Shown: positions 26,046 through 37,769, counted from the stretch's first letter. The stretch: 64,000 bases of DNA from Apricaphanius iberus (GCA_028564705.1 JAPXFQ010002465.1:558001-622000); one strand, 5' to 3'. The notes: generated by a model from the sequence alone, not told the origin. Numbers and translations: made by a program.

Positions 26046-26051
26046 AATAAT

Positions 26052-26238
26052 AGGCGTGTAACAGTACATTTATTTGTATTTTTACATACGGCCAGTTCGG
26101 TACGCACGTTCAGAACTGACGGGACCATGTATGATATGCACATGTATTTTTTATTTTTTTTGATTTAAAATGCACCGTGACTTTTAAACCCCAAATACGT
26201 ACAGAGCAATGATTTTTCTGTACCGTTATACTCCTTTT
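26052..26238. mobile_element. Family A short MITE form
   Basis: The termini GGCGTGTAACAGTACA and TGTACCGTTATACTCC are inverted and match the family A ends. The inner right part has GCACCGTGACTTTTAAACCCC and CAAATACGTACAGAGCA, parallel to the right end of the 23953-25172 copy. At about 190 bp it is a classic non-autonomous derivative. Confidence 0.6.
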
Positions 26239-26244
26239 AAATAT

Positions 26245-27604
26245 ACCACACCACAGTGTTGCCCCTCCAAGAGAAGCGTGTTTTCCTTCCATTCTTCCAA
26301 CTCTTATTTTGAAATAACAGAGTAAGTGGTTCTTTAGTTGCCCCATTGTTTTGACAGAGATGAACAAGGACGACTTGCTGCCAGGCTGGCTGACAACACA
26401 TGGTTCCATTAGCACTGAAGAAGCCATCAACACACAGTCTGTTGTAACACTTTGTGTAACTGACACAAAGCAGAAACAGTAAAAACACTGTGAGATTAGA
26501 GTAAACCTTAGCTGTTAATGTCTCTTAAGTTAGATTCTGCTCCAGGGCCTACCGCCTTTTCAAAGTGAAAGAGCTTTTTCTGGACATATTTCAGTATTTT
26601 AGTTTTTTCAATCTCCCAAGGCGAAGACGAATGAAAGATGGTCGACCATCGGGGCTGTCCTCATTCCTCCTCATTTTCCTCCATTCTGAGAGAAACTCGG
26701 GGAGGATGGAGGGAACTCAGACGGATCATTAATCCTTCCATGCGGAGACAGAAAAAGGGAAAGAGAGATGAAGTTCAGAGGAAGAGAAGGTGTAGGAGGT
26801 TTGGTTTAGCCAAGGGGAGTCCCAGCAGGAATATACACATACACACACATATACACAGAGGAAGAATAACACTCATATATCTGGTACGTCAACGACTGGC
26901 CTCTGTTTTCTCAGTGCTGACACCGGTGCTGCAGAAAGCTACTCCAGCTTCTCATCGGCACTCTTTGGTGCAGTTTGCGTGCGAAGGTGCACAAATGTCA
27001 GTTCATGTGTTTTAGACTGAATTTATCTCTTCTTCAGGTTTTTTTACGTGTGTAGGAGGGGTGTTAGCCCGACTGACTCAGGCCACAGAAAATTTTTGCT
27101 CTTTTTTTTTTTTTTTTTACAATTGCTGATAATCTTTCATGCCTTACATTTGACTTTGTTTTGGGAATTAGGTGGACATTGAGGTCTGTTGTTACTGAAA
27201 AACTCTAAACACCAAATGGTGTTTCTGAACATTGCATCTGGTGAAGGACTATTTGTGCCTCAGAGAATTTATATGCTTACCCACCTTAGGCATTAAATCA
27301 CAAACTTTATAAGGAACATCTTTATGATTTAGGTTGTTTTACGTTTTTTGTTCAATATTTTTGCTAGTTTTTTTTTTAAGACAAACATTACTTTTTTCAA
27401 AAACAATTATAGATATACTTATGCATGTCAAATGTTGAAAGGATATCCTTTACAATGCCAGTTTCATAAATCGAAGTTAAAAAGTACTTTTTTTTTACTT
27501 TATAAGCAGGAAAAGACTTGGGTGATGTCACTTCCTGGGTGCTAAGAAAGTCTGCCTTAACTGTCCATTTTAAAAAGGGGATTAGATTCTGTTTGTTTAT
27601 ATAT
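26245..27604. other. Noncoding stretch
   Basis: Contains a T-homopolymer (27101-27118) and an AT dinucleotide tract ending at 27612, which became the target of the hAT insertion. No gene recognised. Confidence 0.4.
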
Positions 27605-27612
27605 ATATATAT

Positions 27613-27626
27613 CAGTGGTGGGCCGT
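27613..27626 (+). repeat. hAT left terminal inverted repeat
   Basis: CAGTGGTGGGCCGT begins right after the 8-bp ATATATAT. It differs at one base from the right terminus. A CAGTG start is typical of hAT ends. Confidence 0.92.
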
Positions 27627-28086
27627 CAGGGCCTGCAAGGCCTTCTCTGCTGGCCTAAAAATATCTGAATCACAGATTCAGTTTTGGTCAAGTTTTGGTG
27701 GTTTTAGTGCCATGAGCTTCCCACCCAATAATTTTTTTCTCTCTGATCAGTAAATATTTTTTTTTTCATATTTAAGCATTTGACCAATCACATTTCAGCC
27801 AGTATTTGTTGCCAGGGTCAAAGAAATCTGTCTGGAGGCCTTCACAATCAGTTCTGCGGGCCCTGTAGCATAAAATAAATGTCGATCAAACTGTTGCTTC
27901 AACCAATCAGATTTTGAGTTAGCGACACCAAGGCCCTCTAGCAGGCGTACGGAAACGTCAGCGTATTCACACGCTTTGATTGGATAGTCAGAGCGTGTAC
28001 TAGCCAGAGCTAGCAAACTGCATCGGTAGCGAGCCATACCAGCGAAAAAATTTGTGTTGAGTTAATAGCTGTTTTGTCAACCCACA

Positions 28087-30200
28087 ATGGCTGAAGGAGG
28101 AGAAGAAATGGATTTAGTTGCAGATTTACTGTCAAAGCCATTTTCAAGACGGACTTTTCAAGAAAAGCTGGACATAGTTAAGCAAGGTTGGGCAACTCCG
28201 AAGCTAGCAAGCCTGTCACAACCGGGAAAAGGGTTTGTCCGTCACTTTCAGTCCACTAACTACGAGCGGTACTCCTGGCTCACAGGCTCCGAGGAACGTT
28301 GCAAATTGTATTGCTGGGATTGCTTGTTATTTGCCACTGATCGACATGGTGTTTGGAGCCACACTGGATTTGTTAATTTGACTTGCCTAACCAAGGCAGC
28401 AACGAGGCATCAAAGCACTGCTGGACACTTACAAGCAACGGTGCTTTCCAAAACTTTTGGGGAAACCAGAGTGGATCTACAGCTTAGCGAGCAAGTGCGC
28501 AGGGAAACGGAGCTCCACAACGAAAAGGTGAAGAAAAATAGGGAAATCTTAAAAAGACTGATAGACTGTGTCATTTTTTTGGGCAAGCAGGAACCTTCAT
28601 TTCGGGGGCATGATGAAAGCGCTGAATCCAAAAACAGAGGAAACTATGTGGAGCTTCTTTCTCTCATTGCTGAGAGCAACACGGATTTGCATTACCACCT
28701 GACCACTAATAAAGTGTTTAGTGGGACGTCGGGCAAAATACAAAACGACCTGATCACTGCTATTGCTGAAGTGATGGGGGAAGAGATCAGAAGGGAAGTT
28801 AACAAAGCACCGTTTGTCTCTGTTATGGTGGATGAGACGACAGACGCGAGTAACGCAGCGCAGCTCGCACTGGTTCTGCGTTATGTAACGGACACAGGTG
28901 TCAAGGAGCGGTTTGTCAGATTTGAAGATGTTACCAGTGGGAAGCAAGCCGATGACATTGCAGGTCTTATCATCCGATTTTTGGTAGAAAATGAATGTCT
29001 GGGTAAAGTTGTGGCACAGTGTTTTGACGGCGCAGCGGTCATGTCTTCTGGATTAAATGGGGTGCAGGCTAAAGTCAAGGAGAGAGCACCTTTGGCTTTA
29101 TTCATACACTGCTATGCACATCGGCTCAATTTAGTATTGACTCAAGGGGCCTCAAAGCTTAAAGAATGCAAGATCTTTTTCGCCCACCTCAATGGCCTTG
29201 CTGCATTTTTTTCTAGATCGCCTCGGCGCACGCAACTACTGGACGAAATCTGCCAGCGGCGTCTCCCTCGGGTGGCACCAACACGGGGGCAGTACACATC
29301 CAGAGTGGTCAGTACAGTCTTTGAGAAGAGAAATGCTCTAAAGGAACTGTTTCATCACATTCTGGAGCATCATGACGAGTATGATGAGGACTCTATGCGC
29401 TGCGCTGATGGATTTAAAGCACGTCTGGATGATTTTGAGTTTTGTTTTTTGCTTCACACATTTAATGGCATTTTTGAGTACTCAGATGTGCTGTTTTCAA
29501 TACTACAGGACAAAAAACTGGATGTACAGTTTTGTCTGGCAGGGGTAAAGGAGTTTTGTGACACCGTTGAGCGAGAAAGGAGCCGATACGAGGAAATCTA
29601 CGAGGCCACTGAACGCACCGCGGGCGCTCCGAGCGCACGAAGAGGTCAAGCGCAACATCCTCGCGCGCACTACCGCCAACTCCACGGCAGGATTCTGGAC
29701 AATATTATTTGTCAGACACAGACCAGATTTCAAGACCACGAAAAACTGATCTTTGTCACCCTCCTCGACCCCCAGAAGTTTCGGGAATACCAGAAAAAAT
29801 TCCCGCACGCAGCCTTTTCCAGCTTAGCACAGAGCCACGGAACACTTTTCGATCTGCCTCGGCTAAGAACAAGAATTTTGCAGGAAAATCTCCCACTGAT
29901 CTCATTGACTTCCTTCAGCAGAAAAATCTGAATGAGAGCATGGGACAGCTGTACACATTTGTGTGTTTGGCGGTGACCATCCCCGTGTCCACTGCTTCTG
30001 TTGAACGGACATTCTCAGCCCTAAAACGAATTAAAACCTATGCCAGAAATACGACAGGGCAGGCTCGACTTTCAGCATTAGCTTCGATGGCGATAGAAAA
30101 TTACTTCTTGATGGAACTGAAACGCCCGGATAATCTGCACAACAGAGTAATTGAAATCTTCTTGAGGAAAGAAAGGAGGATGGATTTTGTGTACAAATAA
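28087..30200 (+). pseudogene. hAT transposase, ZMYM1/DUF4371-like, one frameshift
   Basis: This enzyme would bind the element's ends and cut and rejoin it in the nucleus. The first frame (28087-29931, 614 residues) starts at an ATG with good context (cccacaATGG). It has a TTF-type zinc finger (C76xxC79 and H108x5H114), then a DUF4371-like RNase H fold with D249 (VMVDETTD) and D314 (QCFDGAAV), and a CxxH motif (C342, H345). The C-terminal part continues in another frame (to 30200) with the hAT dimerisation region, including STASVERTFSAL, whose glutamate (codon 30003-30005) is the expected third acidic residue. The frames switch between about 29866 and 29880, a net loss of 3n+1 or gain of 3n+2 bases. 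At residue 401 a glycine (GGG) stands after TR, where hAT transposases usually have tryptophan (TGG). Minus-strand frames across it are shadows. No intron is apparent. Confidence 0.92.
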
Positions 30201-30367
30201 TCAGGATTTTTGGTGAGTAAAATGTTGCAATTTTATCAGGTTATTTTTGATGCTTTTTTATGTGTGTCGCAGCTGTATCTGCAGTAGAAGTTTTATAGCC
30301 ATAAAATAGTTATTGAGGGTTGGATTGATTCAGACGGAGCACTACTGAAGGCCTAGGTGTGAAATGC

Positions 30368-30381
30368 ACGGCCCGCCACTG
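30368..30381 (-). repeat. hAT right terminal inverted repeat
   Basis: ACGGCCCGCCACTG is the inverted partner of the left end (13/14). It is followed directly by the second ATATATAT duplication copy at 30382-30389. Confidence 0.92.
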
Positions 30382-30389
30382 ATATATAT

Positions 30390-31830
30390 CAATATATTTT
30401 TTGTTTTTTTTTTGTTTAAGAAGACGGAAAAATAATTATATTAGCAACAAACAAAAAAAAATAAATACAGGTTACTTCCTATTTACATTTATATTTAATT
30501 CATGAACAAGCAACTGTGGTAAATGAGGTGATATTTATTTGGCTGATTCCTACTCCTCAGCAACTCGTGAACATTTTAAAAACATCCTTTTTATGTTTGT
30601 TATAATGCAAAGGAAAATTGATCCTTAAATTTCTTGTTTTAAAATGTATTTTGTGGTTTACTTTACATAAAAATGTTTGTAGTAAAGCACTCCACATTTT
30701 TCTCCAGTTTCAAAGGAAAAACAACAGTCTGCATATACACTTTTTATTCAATACCTGAAGTTTACACATATAAAATACTTTTACACCATTAAGATCTAGA
30801 TTTTAAAGTACTGTTAATCAGCTTAGATGTTTAACAGGAAATGAAATAGGCATCTCTGAAAAGACAATAAAACAACATAAAAGGAGTATCAAGGGGTATA
30901 TATGTTTTTTATTTATGTTTGATTAAGGGCATGTCATACAATATTCATACTATTCTCAATCAGTTAAAAAATTCTGTATTAACATCATAGCCAGGGTTTA
31001 TTCAGGTCATTAAAAAGCATTAAAAGTCATTAGATAGATTTAGCAAAAATGTAGGCCTTAAATTGTATTAACAAGCAATACATCTGATTTCCATGAGCAT
31101 TAAATTATTTCTGTAGTTCTCATGAAAAATACCTGTATAATTATAAATGGTGATTCACTGTTAACCTGTGTATTTGATATAAATTATCGTCAACATGCAG
31201 AACCCTGTTGGAAATTGCTGCCAACATGTCATACACACAGTAGTGACCCCAAAAAAGAATCTGCATGCGCTGGAACGGGAATACAATTTTTTTGTAGAGA
31301 ATGGAGAAATGCAAGCTAAAGTGGCTGGAAAACATTTCAATCAGCACATGGCTGCAGCCTGTTGGTAGTTGAGATGGAGAAAGATATTTCAGTGTTTGCA
31401 AAAACTATTGTGTGACCAACAGCGGGACGTCTTCAGGAAATACTGTGACCACAACAAAAAGCAGAACTGCAGCTGTAGTGAACACTACGGGGACATCAAA
31501 CAGTCTTTGAGCGTCATTTGGATGGAACGTGTCGTTGCACATGGAGGTGCTCTGTTGTCTGAACACTGCCTTGCAGCAACACTCATATACATCCAATGAA
31601 GGTGTTTCTGAGCTGTTCCAGGCAATGTGTCTAGATTAAGGAAATAGGCAAATGTTTTGTATTTGGAAAGGATTATAGTTGGAATTCATAAATCACAGGT
31701 TACCTCAACTTGCATTGAAATACATTGAATTTCCATATTTTTCTTTAATATTCATTATATTCATGAGTTGTCATGGGCACTTTTGATGGCATTAAAAATG
31801 CAAAAATAAAAATTCAAGGGATATTAAGAA
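30390..31830. other. AT-rich noncoding stretch
   Basis: No gene recognised. Blocks rich in CATTAAAAA (30990-31060 and 31780-31840) bracket a less AT-rich segment (31180-31610). The segment could be an unrecognised insertion, but no ends were identified. Confidence 0.4.
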
Positions 31831-31837
31831 CATTAAA

Positions 31838-31954
31838 GGGATATACCACCCCTGTTTGTTTTAGTTTAGCTTAAACCAGTGTAAGTAAATAGGAACTGCT
31901 AGTAGTTTCCATTCACTTATATTGGTAATGCTATACAGGGGTGGATTATCCATT
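31838..31954. mobile_element. Fold-back MITE, about 117 bp, copy 2
   Basis: The outer arms GGATATACCACCCCTGT and ACAGGGGTGGATTATCC are inverted repeats. Inner arms ACCAGTGTAAGTAAATAGG and CCATTCACTTATATTGGT pair across a CTGCTAG centre. The whole piece can form a long imperfect hairpin. The core resembles 21380-21520. Confidence 0.65.
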
Positions 31955-31959
31955 TAAAT

Positions 31960-33230
31960 AAGATGATCTGATCTAGAAACCCTGATATACATCAAACTCT
32001 TGTCTTCAACCTAATCATACACTCCCTCCACAGATTCTCTGCTAAATTCCTGTCAGGCTTCTGACTCGTTCACCCACATTTTTGTTTCTTTCACTAGAAG
32101 AAACTTGCTGCTCAAATTAAAAGGTTGGTAATTCTGGGCTTAAATCTAACCTGTGCCAGCAAGTGGTGATTAAGTAAAAGTTAACAACATTAGGAAATCA
32201 AAAGTAGATCCTGTTCGTGTCTAATGTAGTGCCAGAGTGAAGATGCTCCCAAACCAGTTTTAATTCAGCTTTTCTCATCTGCTTTTAACAGTGTCAGAAG
32301 AGAATATGACAAAGCATGACAGATGTGAACAAAGACAAAGTATTTACAAAAGTAAGTGTGGTTTCTACCACTGAGAGCAATAGTGGGTTTACCGTGGAGT
32401 TTCAAAAAGTATCTGACTTTCTAATAGGCTTTTACACAATGTCCCAATCACTTTCCATGAGCTTTAGTATCTCAGCATCTAAAATTCGACCTAAGAGCCC
32501 CTACAGCCAGTCATATATTTTACAGATCTGCAGAGCGTGAATCTATGAAACCTGCAACATAATATCCTGCAAAATATGGCAATATGTAATTTTTTTTTTA
32601 GGTAGAGAATTATAATAATCAAAAAATCTGTTTAACTTCAACAATTATTAACCTGCTATTATCAGGCTGTTAGAATTCAGTCATTTGAAACATGAATATC
32701 CATCTCATCGTGTCTTTCCACTTTGAAAACTCTGCGTTTGTATTTAAAATTCTTTTGATTAACCATTATATTAGGACATTATTGTTAAATCACATTCATA
32801 TATTATATAGTATCCGAACTAACACATGGGGTAATTTTATTTTATACGTGAATCATTCATCTATTACATTAATATCCTTTGCAAATTGGGAGTAGTTTAA
32901 TTGCAAAAAAAACCCAAAAAACATTTAACTTTTATTAGCTTTTTGAAAGTTGAAGTTTAACACAACATTCAGAATATATGTAGAATATGTACCACAGGTT
33001 GGGTAAAATTTTTGGTTGTTGGTCATTTTGACTGACCTGGTCAAACAAAATTAGGTCATTATCTTTTTTTAACCCATCATGTTTTAAAAAGATAACATAT
33101 TTAGTAGTTTATTTTCATTAATTTTAGTTAATACTGAATCCAATCTCCAATCCAAGCTACATATGCTATGAATATTTTTCACCTGCTGTGGCCTGAAGAC
33201 AGCACAAGAAGTTGCACTGTGCTCTGACTG
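31960..33230. other. AT-rich noncoding stretch, no features recognised
   Basis: No gene or element end seen. Confidence 0.4.
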
Positions 33231-33233
33231 TTA

Positions 33234-33746
33234 GCCCTTTTACACTTGGGTCAGCTTGTTCGGGTACGGGTTGGTTTGGCCCCGTTACAGAGCGTTTTAT
33301 ACTACCCCTGGCCAGGCTGGGCCAAGCCAAGTTGACCCTTTTTTTAGATACCTCCTGAGTAATCCAACCGAAGCGACCCAACACGCCTATGTACTGATAG
33401 GTCCTTTACAGTGATGTCACTGTCACTCCTACCTGTGTAGCGGTGGCAACTGATTGGCCGGGTGTAGTGATGTCAAAGAATCGCGACTGATCGCTCCTAA
33501 TAAACAGCCGACCGGTAATGGCAACTCATTTTGTGAAACCGCGCGGTGAAGACCTGATCTCTGCCGTCGCTTTCTTTCTACTTCCTGGCGGTTACAGATG
33601 ACATTTTGCGCCACTTTCTCTGCTGAATCCTCCCATGTCTACATCCACAGCCTCAGTCTGATGACAGCTATATGAGCACAACCCGACCCGTGTGGAGCCG
33701 GGCGGAGCTGACCCACGGCGGCCGGGGTGATCCAAATGTGAAAGCG
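33234..33746. mobile_element. PIF/Harbinger-like MITE
   Basis: The termini GCCCTTTTACACTTGG and CCAAATGTGAAAGCG are inverted repeats with about three mismatches. Both are flanked by TTA (33231-33233 and 33747-33749), the 3-bp duplication typical of PIF/Harbinger. The ends continue into GC-rich subterminal sequence on both sides (GGTTTGGCCCCG and CCGGGCGGAGCTGACCC). No transposase is encoded. The GC content stands out from the AT-rich flanks. Confidence 0.6.
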
Positions 33747-34019
33747 TTATGTGTTTAATTGAGGCTGAAGCGACACTTCAACTAAAGTTTTGAAATATGG
33801 GAACATTTTCTTCAATTGACGTGATCATAACTCTGCAAGACACCCTGAACAATGACTTTTCTGATCATGTCAGCAGGACGAAATCTCCATGTATGCGCTC
33901 TTTTGCAATCAGTGGTTAAACTGCAGAGATCTGGCATACCCGGTCTGTGTCGGTGCAGTCACAGATGCCTCTCTACCTCTAAAACTCAATGTCAACTTGT
34001 GGATAAATAGATACATTGG

Positions 34020-34460
34020 GTAGGGTGTCCAGGTCTGAGGAGATTCTCATATCTGCTCATGGAAATCTTTTATTTGATTGGTTTAATTACCTCTACTAAG
34101 TGTGTAAAGTTGAAAATGTCGCATTTGTAACAAGTGATTAGAGTTCAGAATACTCTCAAAATGGCCGACGGGCTTCAGATTCATCCATCACTGTTTAAAA
34201 AAACTGTCAAATATGGAGAATATTTCGTTAATACACGACCCCGACGCGTCAACCAAATATTTTCTGTATTTGACCGTTCTTTTAGAACGGTAACCAAAAA
34301 ATCTGAAGGTTGTCCGTCATTTTTATAGATGAGTATTCACGTTTCTGACCACCAGAACAAGATCTAAACCTCCATGAGAAATTAATTTGTCTGAGACAAA
34401 AACCCACAGCCTCATGACAATAACCTATGCAGCAATCCCACTATTTAGCCTATTGGTATT
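34020..34460 (+). repeat. Family B interspersed repeat, copy 2 (with family C-like start)
   Basis: Family B blocks appear as CCAAATATTTTCTGTATTTG, AAAAAATCTGAAGG, GTCCGTCAT, a GACCACC block and GCAATCCCACTATTT (34433-34447). The first part (34020-34190) instead resembles 42455-42600 (CCAGGTCTGAG, GGAAATCTTT, GTGTAAAGTTG), which lies just upstream of family C there. Families B and C may therefore be parts of one longer, rearranged element. Confidence 0.45.
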
Positions 34461-34584
34461 GCAATCGTTACATTTTTGTTTTCATACAAAGTTTTCTATG
34501 CAGCTGGTTTAGATTTAATATAATTTAAAATCAATCAAAAAATGCTATAGAACAGATAATTTATCAGACGGTTGCTTTAGATGG

Positions 34585-34585
<1 letters not shown>

Positions 34586-34649
<64 letters not shown>
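34586..34649. repeat. (TA)32 microsatellite
   Basis: An uninterrupted 64-base TA run is visible, one of the longest in the window. Likely to be length-variable and prone to cruciform formation. Confidence 0.95.
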
Positions 34650-34652
<3 letters not shown>

Positions 34653-34659
34653 GCACACA

Positions 34660-36745
34660 AAGTGCACCGGATCCTAGTAAGTAATTAAAAAAATATCTAG
34701 AGAGCACTTTTCACAGATATAATCATAAAGTGCTCCACAAGAGAGGGTAAAACAATACAATAAAAACATAACAGTAAATTAAAATCAAAGTGACACTAGT
34801 GATAACTCATCAGCCAAAAGCTTGCTTACATAAACAAGTCTTACAAATCTACAGAAGAAGAAATAATAACTTGCTAACTCATTCCCACCAACGCTGTAAA
34901 AAGGAGCTTCTGTGAAAAGTTATGGCCCTTAGAAAAGAAATCACTTAGCTCTGTTTGATCTTCCTCATGAAATATACCAGCAGACAGCGATTCATATAAT
35001 CCCACACTGTTCGTGGCCGACGTCGAGCCTTATGACAGCTGTAAATTACAAAATGGCCGACCTAAGGAGAAGAGCTTGAGAGGTTGAAAAGGGAGGGGTA
35101 GGATGGCAAAAACTCACTTCGGTAACCTAGCTTTGCCCCCACTTCTGCTCCAGCTCCCCGTGGGATCAAACACGAGGGAGGATTTGAATGAGTAAATCAT
35201 TGCCTTCAAGTGGTGAACTCTCTGCGCCTGGAAAATGAGTCAGATGTGTGTATTCATATCAAGTGGAGGCATCTCAGCAACACTTTTTTAGAAGGCCTGG
35301 TTGCTTTTCTCTCACACTCTTTCATTACTGACGGAAAAGTCTAACACTGTGATATCAAAAATGAATTTATTTCTTTGTTGCTGCTGTTGATTTCAAAAAG
35401 TAAGCTAATGTGTACAGCAAAACTGGTGAGCAGAATAAGTAACGGCGTTAAAAGTTCACATTTTTGTAGCCTTTAAAATAAATTGTTTTGGATTAGAAAA
35501 AAATTGAAACCATATTTGATAGATTTATGATATATAGACTCAATCAAAGAATATCAGCACAAACATAAGTGTTAAGTGTGGTGGCAGAAAACTGATTATA
35601 TGGGCTTGTCTTGCAGTCACAGAACCTTAGTACCTTGCAATCATTGCGCTGTAAATAAACTCTGTGTACCATTTCTTTTACATAAGCGGCCTGTCTTTTA
35701 CTGAATTTGAGTTTATGTTTTGCTAAACAATGAGAAAATATCACTTGTTTTCCCGTATTAAAACCTAAAAGACTGAAGAAGTAAGTTTGTATGTCTTGTT
35801 GAGCACATATTTAAAAGTGGAAAGTGTTTTTATCCTTTTTGATCAGTTCTCTAGTCTTTTTTATAAAGAGATTTCATCACAACCTCTTGCACAAACTATG
35901 CAATCAACATTCTTAGAGCAATAAAATGTATTGTTTTATTTAAGAGCAAAAAGGAAAGAAAAAAAACAGATATGTCGGCAAACATTTTTTTGTGTTGCAA
36001 ATTAGTCTTTTTATATCAGAGTAAAAAAAATTATTCAATCCATCAGTGTTTAAAAAAGAAACGTATGAAGTCATGAACCAAAAAAACATCCCAGCCATGA
36101 TTTGGAGATATTTTGCCAGAATATCAGACCATCTGTCATATTAAAGTTCATCAGCAGTAGTCATCAAACCAACAGCCGCCTCCACACTTTGCTTTGTTCA
36201 CTTGTCTTTGTTACATTACAATAGTAACATTGTGACCGAAGTCAAACCTTTGATTCACAGCCCGTTAAGAATGTTCCTCCCCATCTGAGAATCTCTACAG
36301 TTTTATGATCTTTTTTTCAGTCTTACGCTGAATGGCTTACATTTACAGCCAAGCTTTGGTATTTTTCTTCCAGCCTGTGCAAAGCAGTGCTCATTTATAG
36401 GATCCTATTTTTCTCTCAGATCTTCACCTATCTCTCCAGCCAAGGTGAAGGAATTCCTGGGTGTGAGTGTATGCATATGTGCTTTGCTTGGGAATGTTCC
36501 ATCATACCAGAGTAATTCTTTTTCATGTAATGACTGTTTCCCTCGATCTCTAAGTCAAAGGTTGTGTTGAAGAAAGTTTTGATCCTCTGAGGTGTAATGC
36601 AAGCTGTCTGTGGTCAGAGTCTGACAGGGATAGAGATGTGTGTCAAACATCCTTTTTGCCAATTGTATAATTTTATCCCAGTAGTAGTTGAGGTGAATCG
36701 ATACAGAGTAAAGTAATGCATCGATATGTGTGGAAGTGTTGTTTC
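34660..36745. other. Noncoding stretch
   Basis: No gene recognised. A repeat-free patch around 35010-35065 includes TTATGACAGCTGTAAATTAC, a juxtaposition of TGACAG (TALE-homeodomain type), a CAGCTG E-box and an AT-rich homeodomain-like core. It could be regulatory, but this is only motif-level inference. Confidence 0.35.
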
Positions 36746-36746
36746 T

Positions 36747-36750
<4 letters not shown>

Positions 36751-36799
<49 letters not shown>
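36751..36799. repeat. (TA)24 microsatellite
   Basis: Uninterrupted TA run followed by TGTGTGTATGTG. The flanks (GAATCGATAC near 36694, CAATCGATACG near 37329) hint at a decayed transposon around it, but ends were not secure. Confidence 0.92.
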
Positions 36800-36804
<5 letters not shown>

Positions 36805-36805
<1 letters not shown>

Positions 36806-37760
36806 ATGTGAGCGCTTGGTGAGATTAAGCAGAGCTAGGTTCTGCTTTCCATCACACCGAGCTGCCCAGGGTCAGAGAAGACCAAACTTCTCACACACCT
36901 ATTCATCCAGAGTTGATTAAACTAGCCAATCAGATGCAGCGGCTGAATATGACTAAACCTCCCAGCGTTGCCCACGCTGGACACAAAAGCACAATCTGCA
37001 CGTCACTAAAAATACATTTCATGTAATGCGTTTTTTTGTAATCCGCAATAATCCTTAAATTTTTCATGCTTGTTAATGTCTTTTTCTGCGGCACACAGTA
37101 GTGAGTCAACAGCTGCTGGATGTATTATTTTAAACACAGAAGCTGTGCCCTAATTCCAATCTGCACTTTGAATCTGCGAGTTCAGTATGGAATTTTTGAT
37201 GTTGGAACAAACATGGGAGAGTGTTTCCCTTCTGCTCCCTGTAGACATTTTCACACGTCTCGGAGCATTGTTCCGTTTTTATTTTAAAGAGTAAAGCAGT
37301 TGTTGAATAAGGTTTTGCATCACCTACAATCGATACGATCAGCGAGTCTTCGCCACAGATATATTTTTTTACAGTACAGATTATGGACCATTATTACTCC
37401 CTAAAACCTGAATCTTGTTTCCACGTTCCCCATTTTTAACCATTTGCTGGATCAGGTCAGCATGTCAACAGGACATTTTGTCATCAATTAAGTTTAATGT
37501 TGGGTTTTGTTCTGAACAAGAAATGTACATTTTTAGGCTTACAGCACTGATCTATATAAATATTTTTGTTTTTCCACTTTACTGTTTGTAATCAAGTTTT
37601 TTACTGTTAAACCAATCCACTCATCCTCACCCAGCTTGATTTATGTTATCTGTTGATGACCATGATAAAAAGCTCATAAAGTGACAGAAATGCCCCCCAC
37701 AGCTATCCACAGCTGTTTTCCATGCTTATACAACATCAGAGTACTCTTCTACTGGCTTTG
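36805..37760. other. Noncoding stretch
   Basis: No gene recognised. Possible but insecure transposon flank at 37329. Confidence 0.35.
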
Positions 37761-37769
37761 TGTGGTCGT

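Larger units (their letters stand above)
27613..30381 (+). mobile_element. Near-complete hAT transposon, ZMYM1-like transposase type
   Basis: The left terminus CAGTGGTGGGCCGT and the right terminus ACGGCCCGCCACTG are inverted repeats matching at 13 of 14 positions. Both are flanked by ATATATAT (27605-27612 and 30382-30389), the 8-bp target duplication typical of hAT elements, although the target is itself an AT tract. The 2769-bp body has short GGCC-rich subterminal sequence at both ends (AAGGCC at 27639 and 30347), plausible transposase-binding sites, and one transposase frame reading left to right. Length and completeness imply a comparatively recent insertion. The transposase is disabled by a frameshift, so this copy could move only with help from another. 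Confidence 0.93.

Noticed and set aside
28410..29808. Minus-strand open frames of 73 to 116 codons across the transposase
   Set aside because: They lie antisense to the hAT transposase frame and have no motifs.
28087..30200. Domesticated host gene derived from a hAT transposase
   Set aside because: The terminal repeats and target duplication are still intact and the frame is broken, so it is an ordinary dead transposon copy.
31180..31610. Insertion between two CATTAAAAA-rich blocks
   Set aside because: No terminal repeats, target duplication or coding motifs could be identified.
36689..37335. Transposon bounded by GAATCGATAC and CAATCGATACG around the TA tract
   Set aside because: The inverted match is short and no target duplication could be found.
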